Positions 10,780 through 49,100 of a stretch of DNA of 64,000 nt are shown piece by piece. Positions within the stretch are counted from its first letter, which is position 1. Every line of letters starts with the position of its first letter. The notes under the pieces were generated by a model. The model saw only the letters and a program-made list of their open reading frames with translations, was not told where the DNA came from and did not search any database. The stretch is from Mesostigma viride (taxonomy: Eukaryota; Streptophyta; Mesostigmatophyceae; Mesostigmatales; Mesostigmataceae). The stretch lies in NCBI GenBank assembly GCA_009746045.1, contig RPFO01000022.1:3524678-3588677 (forward strand), given 5' to 3'. The position numbers were made by a program, and so were the translations under genes.

Positions 10780-11870
10780 CGTCGGTCCGCCCCCGGCCGG
10801 CGACTCGCTTCGATCAAGCTCCTTGCATGGCATGCAGCTGGCTGAGTGGCGGCCGACGACATCAACACCCTCATTGGCCAGTCCTGCATGGGCGGCCCTC
10901 CGTCGCCTCGACAGGTTCTCGGGACAAGTGGACATATGTCGCTACCTGAGTGATCGATCGAGCGGCGCAAGTTTCATTCTACAGTGTAGCTGTTCAAGGC
11001 CCTTGTCCTCAGCATCCTCCTTTACGGCTGCGAGGCGTGGACCCTGGACCAGGCGCTGAGCAAGCAGCTTGACGGTACAGTACTGTCATGCACTCGAATT
11101 ATGCTCCGTCACATCCTCCGTCAGCGTCCGCTACCAAGAGCGCGCCTCACCCGGGCCCAGCTCTACTGCGAGCTCCCTCTTGTCACCCGTACCGATGGGC
11201 CATCCGACACTGCCGCCTCAGTCTTTGCCGGCCATATATTGTCTTGCCCGCACAGACCAGGTAAATACCGAATCATGTGGGCCCTGCGGGCGGGCTTACA
11301 GACTGTAGGACTGGCCAACCAGGTAGACACCTCCTCCTAAGGCAGGGTCCCCTTGTCCCGTCGCAACCCATGCACTGGCAAACTTGCGCGCGCCCCGCAC
11401 CGACGCGCGGCGCGACCTGCACATACAGTATGTGACACAATTGCTTGAGGATGCAGGGCTTCTGGGACTATCTGTACTCCGCGGGCCCGCATGATAGACA
11501 AGGAGAAATGGGCTGCCGTCTGCGATAAGCACCTTCCTGAGCTAGGGGCATGCTCCTGTTTTATCCCCATGGGCCCCGCGGCCCATTGCTAGCATACAGG
11601 GTAGAAGTCCGCTTGCAACTAGGTGGAGTTTATTGCCCCTGAGGATAGCCGCTACACTACTGCCTCGATCGTCTGCCATTACAGTAGGAGGACAGCTCAG
11701 ATGAGGATTACAGCGATCCCCCTCCAGTGACTAAATGGTTGGGGCATGATGCAGATAATTGATTAATTAGTGATGCAGACAATATTTCTAACTTTCTTGT
11801 AATTTTTTTCTAATGAGATAAACATGTAGTTACTCCGTGGAATGCCCATGGGCATGACACGCAAGTACTT
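10780..11870 (+). pseudogene. LINE ORF2 3' end (RT thumb and C-terminal region), degenerate
   Basis: The translation at 10992-11250 contains FKALVLSILLYGCEAWTLDQ, then a DGTV...RIMLRHILR block and LTRAQLYCELPLVTR, then a FAGHIL block. This is the conserved order downstream of the reverse transcriptase in many non-LTR retrotransposons. Upstream (10800-10990) the reading is broken by stops. Downstream to about 11740 frameshifted traces match the - strand copy at 14663-15148 (ARAPHRR, RARMI.KEKWAA, IAPEDR). The 3' UTR at 11740-11870 also matches that copy and ends in an ACTTACTTA tail. The fragment is 5' truncated and non-functional. Confidence 0.75.
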
Positions 11871-12736
11871 ACTTATTTTTGCATGCCTAAAGAGCTCCAT
11901 GTATTTGCACACTGCCACGTACGCAAGAGGCTAGAATCTGGCATGAAGAAAGGCCATGACAATTAAATATTGAATGGACAATTTGGTAGTTTCATGGTTT
12001 TCTATGCATGCAGAGAACTGCTGGTATATTGTCGAGGCAAGCAACAAATATAGTAAACTAAATGCTGCCAAGCGCCGGGACGTACGCAAAAATCGCGAAA
12101 GTGCAATGGCCATGTTATAATATATGATTGGGATAAGTTCTCTGTTGCATGTATATTGTACATGGTTGATCATTTGCGCTGCCCCCTCGTGACGGTGAGC
12201 TATAAACGTGGGCGCCCTCCCTACTGATTCTCGTTTTATATAGGTATTGGTAACCGCATGATGCAGTCTGCGTATGCACACCAGTAAACTACTGAATCAG
12301 TTGAGCTGCTCCGCCATTGATCCACTAGGGTCACACACAAAAGCTTCTCTGGAACTGCAACGTCTATTATACATCACACTCATTTCTTCAAAAGTTGCAC
12401 ATGTTTCAAGCGACAGAGCAGAACTGCTCCATAGATGTCAGCTCACAAATGCCCTCGATGCAAAGGATGCAACTTCATTGGCAAATCTTGTTGGATCTGA
12501 GCATATGTACGGCATGACAAAGAGGGCACGGCGAAAAATGGTATGCATTTTCTCAGTATGTTCTCGAGGACACAATCTGCTAACACAACCTGGTAATGTT
12601 CAAATGAGACTAAACAGTTCCTTGGAAGCTACCCCAAACGCGAAAGCTGCCCCAAGGGTAATGATGGAAGTTCTCCGCGTCGCACACACGCATCTAACCC
12701 GGCTAGGCAGGACTTCCACTGTAATGCTTTGCCCTA
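11871..12736. other. No recognisable feature
   Basis: This region contains only short or low-quality open frames on both strands, including a + frame from 12274 that shows no family motif. I see no supported gene, RNA or repeat here. Confidence 0.4.
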
Positions 12737-12795
12737 CTAGCTATGGCACACAGAGGCGAAGCTGGTCTCACTGGGGCAGAAGGACAGGTCTCTTT
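12737..12795 (-). CDS. Candidate terminal exon of the alpha/beta-hydrolase
   Basis: An acceptor (TGTTCAG before 12795) opens a short exon that, in the phase left by exon 13615-13735, reads on after YLE as ERDLSFCPSETSFASVCHS and ends at TAG 12737-12739. It restores a Glu after YLE, as is common after the catalytic His in this fold. Nothing else supports it: the tail shows no family similarity that I recognise. Confidence 0.25.
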
Positions 12796-13011
12796 CTGAA
12801 CAGACAATCTGACAATAGATGCGCGTCACGCCAATCCTACCAAGCTGATCAACGTCCAAGCAACCCTGCAAGTCTGGTCGCATCATGAAGTAGTCATTAT
12901 TCATGGGGGCCCGACTCATCCTTGAAGTACAGCAAGTCATGCAACCCAATCGTGCTAATAATGCCCTCATCCCACCGAGCTCAGGCTGTCCCACGCTCTA
13001 CATAAATAGTG

Positions 13012-13186
13012 TTCACCCACCCTTCAGCTACAGCCAGCAATCCACCCACGCTTCAGCTACACGGCCAGCAATCCACCCACGCTTCAGCTACAGCCAGCAA
13101 TCCACCCACGCTTCAGCTATACGGCCAGCAATTAGCTCACCACTCCTTCTTGATGGCTCACTCACCCTCTAGGTACGGCCAGCAAT
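13012..13186 (-). repeat. Decayed copies of the hydrolase exon end plus donor
   Basis: On the - strand the true exon end reads ATCACTGGCTGTACCTGGAG followed by GGTGAGTG (13605-13636). Five diverged versions (GATTGCTGGCTGTAGCTGAA and relatives, each running into a GGTGGGTG- or GTGAGTG-like donor) lie downstream at about 13012, 13048, 13082, 13110 and 13151-13186. The last keeps an intact GGTGAGTGAG donor. Confidence 0.8.
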
Positions 13187-13535
13187 CATACCCATATTTG
13201 TGTGGATTGGTATCAACCATACCCATACTTGTGTGGATTGGTATCAAACATACCCATATTTGTGTGGATTGGTATCAATCATACCCATATTTGTCTGGAT
13301 TGGTATCAATCATACCCATATTTGTGTGGATTGGTATCAATCATACCCATATTTGTGTGGGTTGGTATCAATCATAACCATACTTGTGTGGATTGGTATG
13401 ATTAAATACTCGTGCAATCTTCACCCACCCTCATACCCATATTTGTGTGGATTGGTATCAATCATACCCATATTTGTGTGGATTGGTATCAATCATAACC
13501 ATACTTGTGTGGATTGGTATGATTAAATACTCGTG
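13187..13535. repeat. 31-bp minisatellite
   Basis: About ten copies of a 31-bp unit containing CCCATATTTGTGTGGATTGG occur in two blocks (13187-13400 and 13430-13525), separated and followed by TATGATTAAATACTCGTGCA. All lie inside the hydrolase 3' intron. The open frames across it come from the repeat period. Confidence 0.88.
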
Positions 13536-13614
13536 CATCTTCACCCACCCTCCCGCCATAGCTCGCAACGCACACCCATTTTCACTAGACTCTTCATGGT
13601 TAGTGTTCACTCAC

Positions 13615-39308
<25,694 letters not shown>

Positions 39309-40137
39309 TTTAATTTGCTTGTCACTATGTTCGATAATGAATATGGTCGAACAGGTTTACAGCTGCAGCAAGCTCGGAAAGCCTGCAGATATCTCAATTG
39401 CGTAAAAATGACGCATCGCATGCACGTCACGCAGGCACTCAGCTCGGGAAGACAATGTTGTCGGCCTGTAGGCCTTAGCAAGATTTAATCCATGCAAACC
39501 TGCCATCGTTGTGGTCACCTGGTCGGGAACACGAGGTTAGCAGGTTTACACTTGGCAAAACCCGGAAGTGGCACTCATGCAGTTGTGCTTATGCGGCCAC
39601 AGGTCTCCAACCAGAATCTGATCTTGGGCATCAAGTTCTTGTTGTTGTTGTTGTTGTTGGGCATCAAATACCCAAGGCCACAGTATCAGGAATCACGCGG
39701 GAGACGTGTCTGTTACGAGAATCTTCTAGTTGAGCGGCTTGTATCCGCGCACCCCGTTTGTTAATCGGCGGGCTTCGTTGTCCGGCTGATCTGACAAGGC
39801 GACTGGAGTGACAGTTCAAGCCATGGCGGAGGTTATTAGGAGGGCTGTAAATGGCGAAGGCAGGCTACGATTTCGAGCACACGGGACGACCCCCCTTACG
39901 TGCCCAGCACGCAGGTCCAAGCGACAGGCCAAAGTCTGCAATTGCAAACGGTCATTGATTTCTTTGGCTGCTTCTAGGGTAATCAACGTTGACTGGTCAA
40001 TCCATCAGCTTAACCTTGTGACCCATTCTATCCTTGCATAGCATGTTTTCTTAATTGATTGGATGCATCAAGCACTTTTTACCTAAGATTTCATACAAGT
40101 TGACACCCTTACCGGGCTGTCTTGACAAGCCTTCAAC
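39309..40137. promoter_or_regulatory. Shared upstream region between divergent hydrolase and CIR1-like genes
   Basis: 829 bp separate the two divergent start codons, so both promoters and 5' UTRs must lie here. The only distinctive sequence is a short (GTT)n run at about 39641-39658. I see no clear TATA box. Bidirectional promotion is inferred from the arrangement. Confidence 0.5.
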
Positions 40138-43100
40138 ATGTCGGAGAAGAAGAAGAAATTTAACGAGGCAGATTTTACCCTCAAAGCCGGTAATGCTTGG
40201 AGTCACAACTTTCTCAACCAGAAGACATGGCACCCCTTGTCATATCAGAATCAGAAGCGAAAGTGGATTGCCGAACAGGAGCATGCTGTTAAAGAAAGGT
40301 TCAAACAGCAACGCGCTAAGGAGTTTGAACAGGTGAGCGTGTTTACTAAGACTTCATTCCCGGCCTGGTATCCTCAGATCTGTTGCCTTTTCGTGCCCGC
40401 TATATTTTGCCAGCTGTAATTTTTCGTCGTAAGTTGGCACGGCGCTCGGGGTCATTGGGCCCCAGTCTCACACGCTATGCCACATATAGTTACCATCTCT
40501 CTACCTATCTGCTGGCCCATCCCTCTATCTTGGGCCGGACCACCCCCCTACCTGTGTGCTGTAGCGTCCCTGGACCGGTCTGCGGGCATCTCCCTACTTT
40601 CGTGCCGCCCCATTGCCTCTCTCTACATTCAGCGCGCGCACCATAGTCCATTGGCTCACACCACGTCTCACCATTTTCTTATTCGCTCACACTATGTCTC
40701 ATCATTTATTATGGCCCGCTGACTCTCACTATGTCTCGGCAAGGCAACCAGCCTTGTGCTCTGTTTCTTTCATTACGTGCTATGCGCACGTAATAAATCT
40801 TTCATTACGTGTATAAGTCATTACGTGTATCTTTCATTACGTGCTATGCACACATGTAAAATAGATACTCACTCATTACCTCCTACGCGCACATGGTTTC
40901 ATCTTTGTTGGCCGGGTCGCTCCCGCTGATGTCTCTGCGACGTAACCATCTGCCCGGCAACCTCTCCTATGCTGGCCTCACAACCAATCGGTTACATGTC
41001 CAGTACGCGTCCAGTACATGTCCAGTACGCGTTCAGTACGGATGATTTGACATTTTCGCCGGTGCGCGCTCCCATACTGGCCTATCCCCCCCAATCCAGT
41101 ACGTGTTAATACCAAGTTATTCGATTCACGCGCCAGTCTATTTCCCCCTCCCTTTACGTGCTGAATTCACTTCATACAATTCACGTGCTGGTCTACTTCC
41201 CCATTAATGAATGAAGTAGTCATGCACTGCTTCCCCATGGTCCCCCGTTTGCTGGCCACCTTCTTCCCTCTGTGCCCGCCCTTGTGTCCGTTTGTGCGGG
41301 CCTCCGTCCCCACAATCCCTCGTTTCCTTGCCTCTGTCTCCTCTTCCCTCTGCACCCGCTCCGGTGTCTGATTGTGCTTGCCTATTTCTCAGCCCATCGA
41401 TGTGCTGGCGCACGTGCCCCCCCCCCCCCCCCCCCTTTAGGAGCTGGAGTTCTTCCGAAACACCGAGCAGCTGACAGGTGGCGAGAAGGAGTCGGTCCGC
41501 GCCAAGCAGAGCCTGTCGTTCATGTACCAGCGGCCGCCGGGGTACGACGCGGTCAGCGCCAGCCAGGCCAAGGAGGCGGACGAAGCCAAGGAGCAAGGTA
41601 GGCCAAGGGAAGAGGTGGGCAAAGGGAAGAGGTGGAAAAACGGAGGAGGGCACAGGGGACAGGTGGCCGCGTGCACATTGAGGTCTCTTATGGTGGCGAT
41701 GAATTCATGAGCAGGCAAAGGAGGCGGATGAACCCAAGGAGAAGGGTGGGGAAAGGAGACACATGGGTGCCTGTGCATTGTTTAATCATTGTTTAATTTA
41801 ATGCTACTATAATTTAATACTACTATAATATCATACTACTATAATTTAATACCACTATAATTTAATACTACTAGTATGGTACTTTTTCTTCCGATAGTAG
41901 CTGCTCGGCTCCATGATAAAGACCAGGCAGACAGACAGTTCTCAGGCGTGTTTCCCACTCTATCCATGTACATACTACTAGTAGTATTCATATATAGTAC
42001 ATACTACTAGTAGTATTCATTCATTACTTACTTCGTTAATTTAATTGACACGTAGACTGTGTCGCGTGCGCATAAAAAAATGTTTCTGTACTCACTTCAC
42101 CAGCACATTTTTTCCGTGCTGCACGAGGGAGCCGGATCGACCTCCGCCCACCACCAGTTCACGACGTCGGTGCCAACTTGCCAAGAGCTGGGGGGTGCTT
42201 CCTGTTTCGTAGATTGGCTGCCTGCAACGCACGGGTACATCATAGCTGGTTGTCTCTTTGATCATAGCTTGGCTTGGGTCCTATAACAAGACACAGTGAC
42301 CATCATAGTTGGGCTTGGGTCCTATAACAAGACACAGTGACCATCATAGTTGGGCTTGGGTCCTATAACAAGACACAGTGAACATCATAGCGGGGCTTGG
42401 GTCCTATAACAAGACACAGTGAACATCATAGCGGGGCTTGGGTCCTATAACAAGACACAGTGACCATCATAGCGGGGCTTGGGTCCTATAACAAGACGCA
42501 GTGAACATCATAGCGGGGCTTGGGTCCTATAACAAGACACAGTGACCATCATAGTTGGGCTTGGGTCCTATAACAAGACACAGTGACCATCATAGTTGGG
42601 CTTGGGTCCTATAACAAGACACAGTGAACATCATAGCGGGGCTTGGGTCCTATAACAAGACACAGTGACCATCATAGCGGGGCTTGGGTCCTATAACAAG
42701 ACGCAGTGAACATCATAGCGGGGCTTGGGTCCTACAACAAGACACAGTGAACATCATAGTTGGGCTTGGGTCCTACAACAAGACACAGTGAACATCATAG
42801 CGGGGCTTGGGTCCTATAACAAGACACAGTGAACATCATAGCGGGGCTTGGGTCCTATAACAAGACACAGTGAACATCATAGCGGGGCTTGGGTCCTATA
42901 ACAAGACGCAGTGAACATCATAGCGGGGCTTGGGTCCTATAACAAGACGCAGTGAACATCATAGCGGGGCTTGGGTCCTATAACAAGACACAGTGAACAT
43001 CATAGCGGGGCTTGGGTCCTATAACAAGACACAGTGACCATCATAGTTGGGCTTGGGTCCTATAACAAGACACAGTGACCATCATAGTTGGGCTTGGGTC

Positions 43101-46100
43101 CTATAACAAGACACAGTGAACATCATAGCGGGGCTTGGGTCCTATAACAAGACGCAGTGAACATCATAGCGGGGCTTGGGTCCTATAACAAGACACAGTG
43201 AACATCATAGCGGGGCTTGGGTCCTATAACAAGACACAGTGAACATCATAGCGGGGCTTGGGTCCTACAACAAGACACAGTGAACATCATAGTTGGGCTT
43301 GGGTCCTACAACAAGACACAGTGAACATCATAGCGGGGCTTGGGTCCTATAACAAGACACAGTGAACATCATAGCGGGGCTTGGGTCCTATAACAAGACA
43401 CAGTGAACATCATAGCGGGGCTTGGGTCCTATAACAAGACACAGTGAACATCATAGCGGGGCTTGGGTCCTATAACAAGACACAGTGAACATCATAGCGG
43501 GGCTTGGGTCCTATAACAAGACACAGTGACCATCATAGTTGGGCTTGGGTCCTATAACAAGACACAGTGACCATCATAGCGGGGCTTGGGTCCTATAACA
43601 AGACGCAGTGAACATCATAGCGGGGCTTGGGTCCTATAACAAGACACAGTGACCATCATAGTTGGGCTTGGGTCCTATAACAAGACACAGTGAACATCAT
43701 AGCGGGGCTTGGGTCCTATAACAAGACACAGTGAACATCATAGCGGGGCTTGGGTCCTATAACAAGACACAGTGAACATCATAGCGGGGCTTGGGTCCTA
43801 TAACAAGACGCAGTGAACATCATAGCGGGGCTTGGGTCCTATAACAAGACGCAGTGAACATCATAGCGGGGCTTGGGTCCTATAACAAGACACAGTGAAC
43901 ATCATAGCGGGGCTTGGGTCCTATAACAAGACACAGTGAACATCATAGCTGGGCTTGGGTCCTATAACAAGACACAGTGAACATCATAGCGGGGCTTGGG
44001 TCCTATAACAAGACACAGTGACCATCATAGCGGGGCTTGGGTCCTATAACAAGACACAGTGAACATCATAGCGGGGCTTGGGTCCTATAACAAGACACAG
44101 TGAACATCATAGCTGGGCTTGGGTCCTATAACAAGACACAGTGAACATCATAGCGGGGCTTGGGTCCTATAACAAGACACAGTGACCATCATAGTTGGGC
44201 TTGGGTCCTATAACAAGACACAGTGAACATCATAGCGGGGCTTGGGTCCTACAACAAGACACAGTGAACATCATAGCGGGGCTTGGGTCCTATAACAAGA
44301 CACAGTGAACATCATAGCGGGGCTTGGGTCCTATAACAAGACGCAGTGAACATCATAGCGGGGCTTGGGTCCTATAACAAGACACAGTGACCATCATAGC
44401 GGGGCTTGGGTCCTATAACAAGACACAGTGACCATCATAGTTGGGCTTGGGTCCTATAACAAGACGCAGTGACCATCATAGCGGGGCTTGGGTCCTATAA
44501 CAAGACACAGTGAACATCATAGCGGGGCTTGGGTCCTATAACAAGACACAGTGACCATCATAGTTGGGCTTGGGTCCTATAACAAGACACAGTGAACATC
44601 ATAGCGGGGCTTGGGTCCTACAACAAGACACAGTGAACATCATAGCGGGGCTTGGGTCCTATAACAAGACACAGTGACCATCATAGCGGGGCTTGGGTCC
44701 TATAACAAGACGCAGTGAACATCATAGCGGGGCTTGGGTCCTATAACAAGACACAGTGACCATCATAGCGGGGCTTGGGTCCTATAACAAGACACAGTGA
44801 CCATCATAGCGGGGCTTGGGTCCTATAACAAGACACAGTGACCATCATAGCGGGGCTTGGGTCCTATAACAAGACACAGTGACCATCATAGCGGGGCTTG
44901 GGTCCTATAACAAGACGCAGTGAACATCATAGCGGGGCTTGGGTCCTATAACAAGACACAGTGAACATCATAGCGGGGCTTGGGTCCTATAACAAGACAC
45001 AGTGAACATCATAGCGGGGCTTGGGTCCTATAACAAGACACAGTGAACATCATAGCGGGGCTTGGGTCCTATAACAAGACACAGTGACCATCATAGCGGG
45101 GCTTGGGTCCTATAACAAGACACAGTGAACATCATAGCGGGGCTTGGGTCCTATAACAAGACACAGTGAACATCATAGCGGGGCTTGGGTCCTACAACAA
45201 GACGCAGTGACCATCATAGCGGGGCTTGGGTCCTATAACAAGACGCAGTGACCATCATAGTTGGGCTTGGGTCCTACAACAAGACACAGTGAACATCATA
45301 GCGGGGCTTGGGTCCTATAACAAGACACAGTGACCATCATAGCGGGGCTTGGGTCCTATAACAAGACACAGTGACCATCATAGTTGGGCTTGGGTCCTAT
45401 AACAAGACGCAGTGAACATCATAGCGGGGCTTGGGTCCTATAACAAGACACAGTGACCATCATAGTTGGGCTTGGGTCCTATAACAAGACGCAGTGAACA
45501 TCATAGCGGGGCTTGGGTCCTATAACAAGACACAGTGACCATCATAGCGGGGCTTGGGTCCTATAACAAGACACAGTGAACATCATAGCGGGGCTTGGGT
45601 CCTATAACAAGACACAGTGACCATCATAGTTGGGCTTGGGTCCTACAACAAGACACAGTGAACATCATAGCGGGGCTTGGGTCCTATAACAAGACTCAGT
45701 GACCATCATAGCGGGGCTTGGGTCCTATAACAAGACGCAGTGAACATCATAGCGGGGCTTGGGTCCTACAACAAGACACAGTGAACATCATAGCGGGGCT
45801 TGGGTCCTACAACAAGACACAGTGAACATCATAGCGGGGCTTGGGTCCTATAACAAGACACAGTGAACATCATAGCGGGGCTTGGGTCCTATAACAAGAC
45901 GCAGTGACCATCATAGCGGGGCTTGGGTCCTACAACAAGACACAGTGACCATCATAGTTGGGCTTGGGTCCTATAACAAGACACAGTGAACATCATAGCG
46001 GGGCTTGGGTCCTATAACAAGACGCAGTGAACATCATAGCGGGGCTTGGGTCCTATAACAAGACACAGTGAACATCATAGCGGGGCTTGGGTCCTATAAC

Positions 46101-49100
46101 AAGACACAGTGACCATCATAGTTGGGCTTGGGTCCTATAACAAGACACAGTGAACATCATAGCGGGGCTTCGGTCCTATAACAAGACACAGTGAACATCA
46201 TAGCGGGGCTTGGGTCCTATAACAAGACACAGTGAACATCATAGCGGGGCTTGGGTCCTATAACAAGACACAGTGACCATCATAGTTGGGCTTGGGTCCT
46301 ATAACAAGACGCAGTGACCATCATAGTTGGGCTTGGGTCCTATAACAAGACACAGTGAACATCATAGCGGGGCTTGGGTCCTATAACAAGACACAGTGAC
46401 CATCATAGCGGGGCTTGGGTCCTATAACAAGACACAGTGAACATCATAGCGGGGCTTGGGTCCTATAACAAGACACAGTGAACATCATAGCGGGGCTTGG
46501 GTCCTATAACAAGACGCAGTGAACATCATAGCGGGGCTTGGGTCCTATAACAAGACACAGTGAACATCATAGTTGGGCTTGGGTCCTATAACAAGACACA
46601 GTGACCATCATAGTTGGGCTTGGGTCCTATAACAAGACACAGTGAACATCATAGCGGGGCTTGGGTCCTATAACAAGACACAGTGAACATCATAGTTGGG
46701 CTTGGGTCCTATAACAAGACACAGTGACCATCATAGTTGGGCTTGGGTCCTATAACAAGACACAGTGAACATCATAGCGGGGCTTGGGTCCTATAACAAG
46801 ACACAGTGAACATCATAGCGGGGCTTGGGTCCTATAACAAGACACAGTGAACATCATAGCGGGGCTTGGGTCCTATAACAAGACACAGTGAACATCATAG
46901 CGGGGCTTGGGTCCTATAACAAGACACAGTGAACATCATAGCGGGGCTTGGGTCCTATAACAAGACACAGTGAACATCATAGCGGGGCTTGGGTCCTATA
47001 ACAAGACACAGTGACCATCATAGTTGGGCTTGGGTCCTATAACAAGACGCAGTGACCATCATAGTTGGGCTTGGGTCCTATAACAAGACACAGTGAACAT
47101 CATAGCGGGGCTTGGGTCCTATAACAAGACACAGTGACCATCATAGCTTGGCTTGGGTCCTATAACAAGACACAGTGACCATCATAGTTGGGCTTGGGTC
47201 CTATAACAAGACGCAGTGAACATCATAGCGGGGCGCCACTGGGAATTGAACATCTTTCCGCCTTAATGTAATAGTGGGTCCCCAAGTCTGGACATGGCCA
47301 AAAGTGGCTGCCTCCGCGGCCGAAAGTGGCGCGACGCCTACAGATTGGGTCATACCAGCGTTCCGTTACTTACGATGGCAACCTGGCTTAAGTTACGGTC
47401 GCCGCTCAAAGTCCGGCGTCGCAACTTAATGAGTGAACACAACTTAAAAGATTTTATCTTCTCCACTGGATGACTGCAACTTGGCTGACTATTGGGAGGC
47501 ATGCATGCAGCTTCCGTGGTGCTGCGCTCGAAATCTCCAAGTTTGTAAATATACTGTGGTGCTTCCCCCCCCCCCCCCCCCCCGGGCTGTTTGTGGCTTT
47601 CCTCCCCGCCCGCCCCCCCGCCTCCTGCCTCCTTTGCTGGCCCTGCTTTGCCACTTCTCGAATGCTCCATCTATCCCGTCTCGCACACTAGGCGCCACAT
47701 CTGCACCGCTCGCCCGTACTCAAGAAACTTGCATGCTGTGCCTTGGCCATATGCCCACGCGCCTGGCCTGTGTGCACATGCGCTTGCGCCATGCCCTTTC
47801 CACCGACGTTGCGTGTGTACGTGGCGGACCCCGTTCATACGCACACAGTATGCTACGGCACACGCTTCTTGCTTGTCATTATCTCTTATAGGCACGATGC
47901 CTGTATTCATCTCTTCACGAATTCGCCTATCTTTTTTTTTCCTGCCTTTGCTGTCGTGGCCGCCCCTGTTAGGCACCCCCCGCCTCCATAATTACCCTCC
48001 TTCACATCCCCTGGCACCCTATATGTCCTCCCTAATATCCCCTGCCTCCCTGCTTTCCCCCCCCCCCCAGGCCTCCCGGTGGGCACTGCGGAGGCTCCGG
48101 TGACAGACGAAAGCATCCGCCCGACACTCAGTGCGATGCTGGCCACCCCCGACTGTTCGGCGACGGGGGGGGACCCGTTCGCTGGGGGGCTGGTGGTGAG
48201 GGGCAACGTGGCCTCCAGGGACAGCACGGGGCGGCTGCAAGCGCGCACGCGCGACGTGTTTGGCCGCGCGGTCGCGACCTCGGACCAGTTTCCCATCCTC
48301 AAGAACGCGCCTAGGTAAGAACGTACCAGGACCAGTCCTAGTATCAGAGCAGTACCATTACTAGCATAACATAGGATAGATAGGGTGCTATCAGCACCGT
48401 TAGTCTCCCTATGCATTGGAGCAACGCCCCATCCTCAAGAACTCACCCAGGAAGCTGAAGTCGCCTATAGATAGTGTGCTACCATCGCCATCATGATTGG
48501 CAAGCATCGCAGCAGTTAGCCGTCCTGAAGAACGCACCCAGGTAGGGTGGGTGTCGTGCACTGCAGGGGTGCGTTAGTTACTACAGAGCTGGTTGAGGGC
48601 CCGTTCCCGTGTGGCTCTTTCATGCGAACTCATTGTAGCAGTTTTCATCCTCCACAATGCGCCCAGGTCGACAAGTGCATGGTCCGATGAGAAGCGGTGA
48701 CATTGCCTGCCTCAGGCTGAACCGCCGTGCGTGCTATCCAGCCACCGTGCTATCCAGCTGAGCCTCGCCTACGGCAGGCTGACGAGTTTGTTTATCATTG
48801 CGGGCACTGGTGCTGCACATGTGATACCGCCTCCCGTCCGCGTCTTTACCAGAAGGCCCCCAGGAAGGATGGGGGTTATATCGCACGTCAGCGAGATCTA
48901 TGTCAGTGCCGGCGTCGTCGTGGCTCGCCATGGTACTGAATCTTGCTGTTGTTTACTCAATCTTGCTTGTCCATGCGTGCTGCCCCGACCCCCTTGGTTC
49001 CAGGCATGATGTGGGTGACACCACGGCAGTGCGCCCGCGGCCGTTTGCCCTGGAACTGCGGAACGTGCGCTGCCTCCGCTGCGGTATGTACGGCCACAGC

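Noticed and set aside
12274-12888. 204-codon + strand frame
   Set aside because: No conserved motif and no splice or start context; its composition looks like chance.
47350-48103. Several 70-170 codon frames upstream of 48071
   Set aside because: They are proline/arginine-rich readings of a C-rich intron end that holds the acceptor for the CIR1-like exon.
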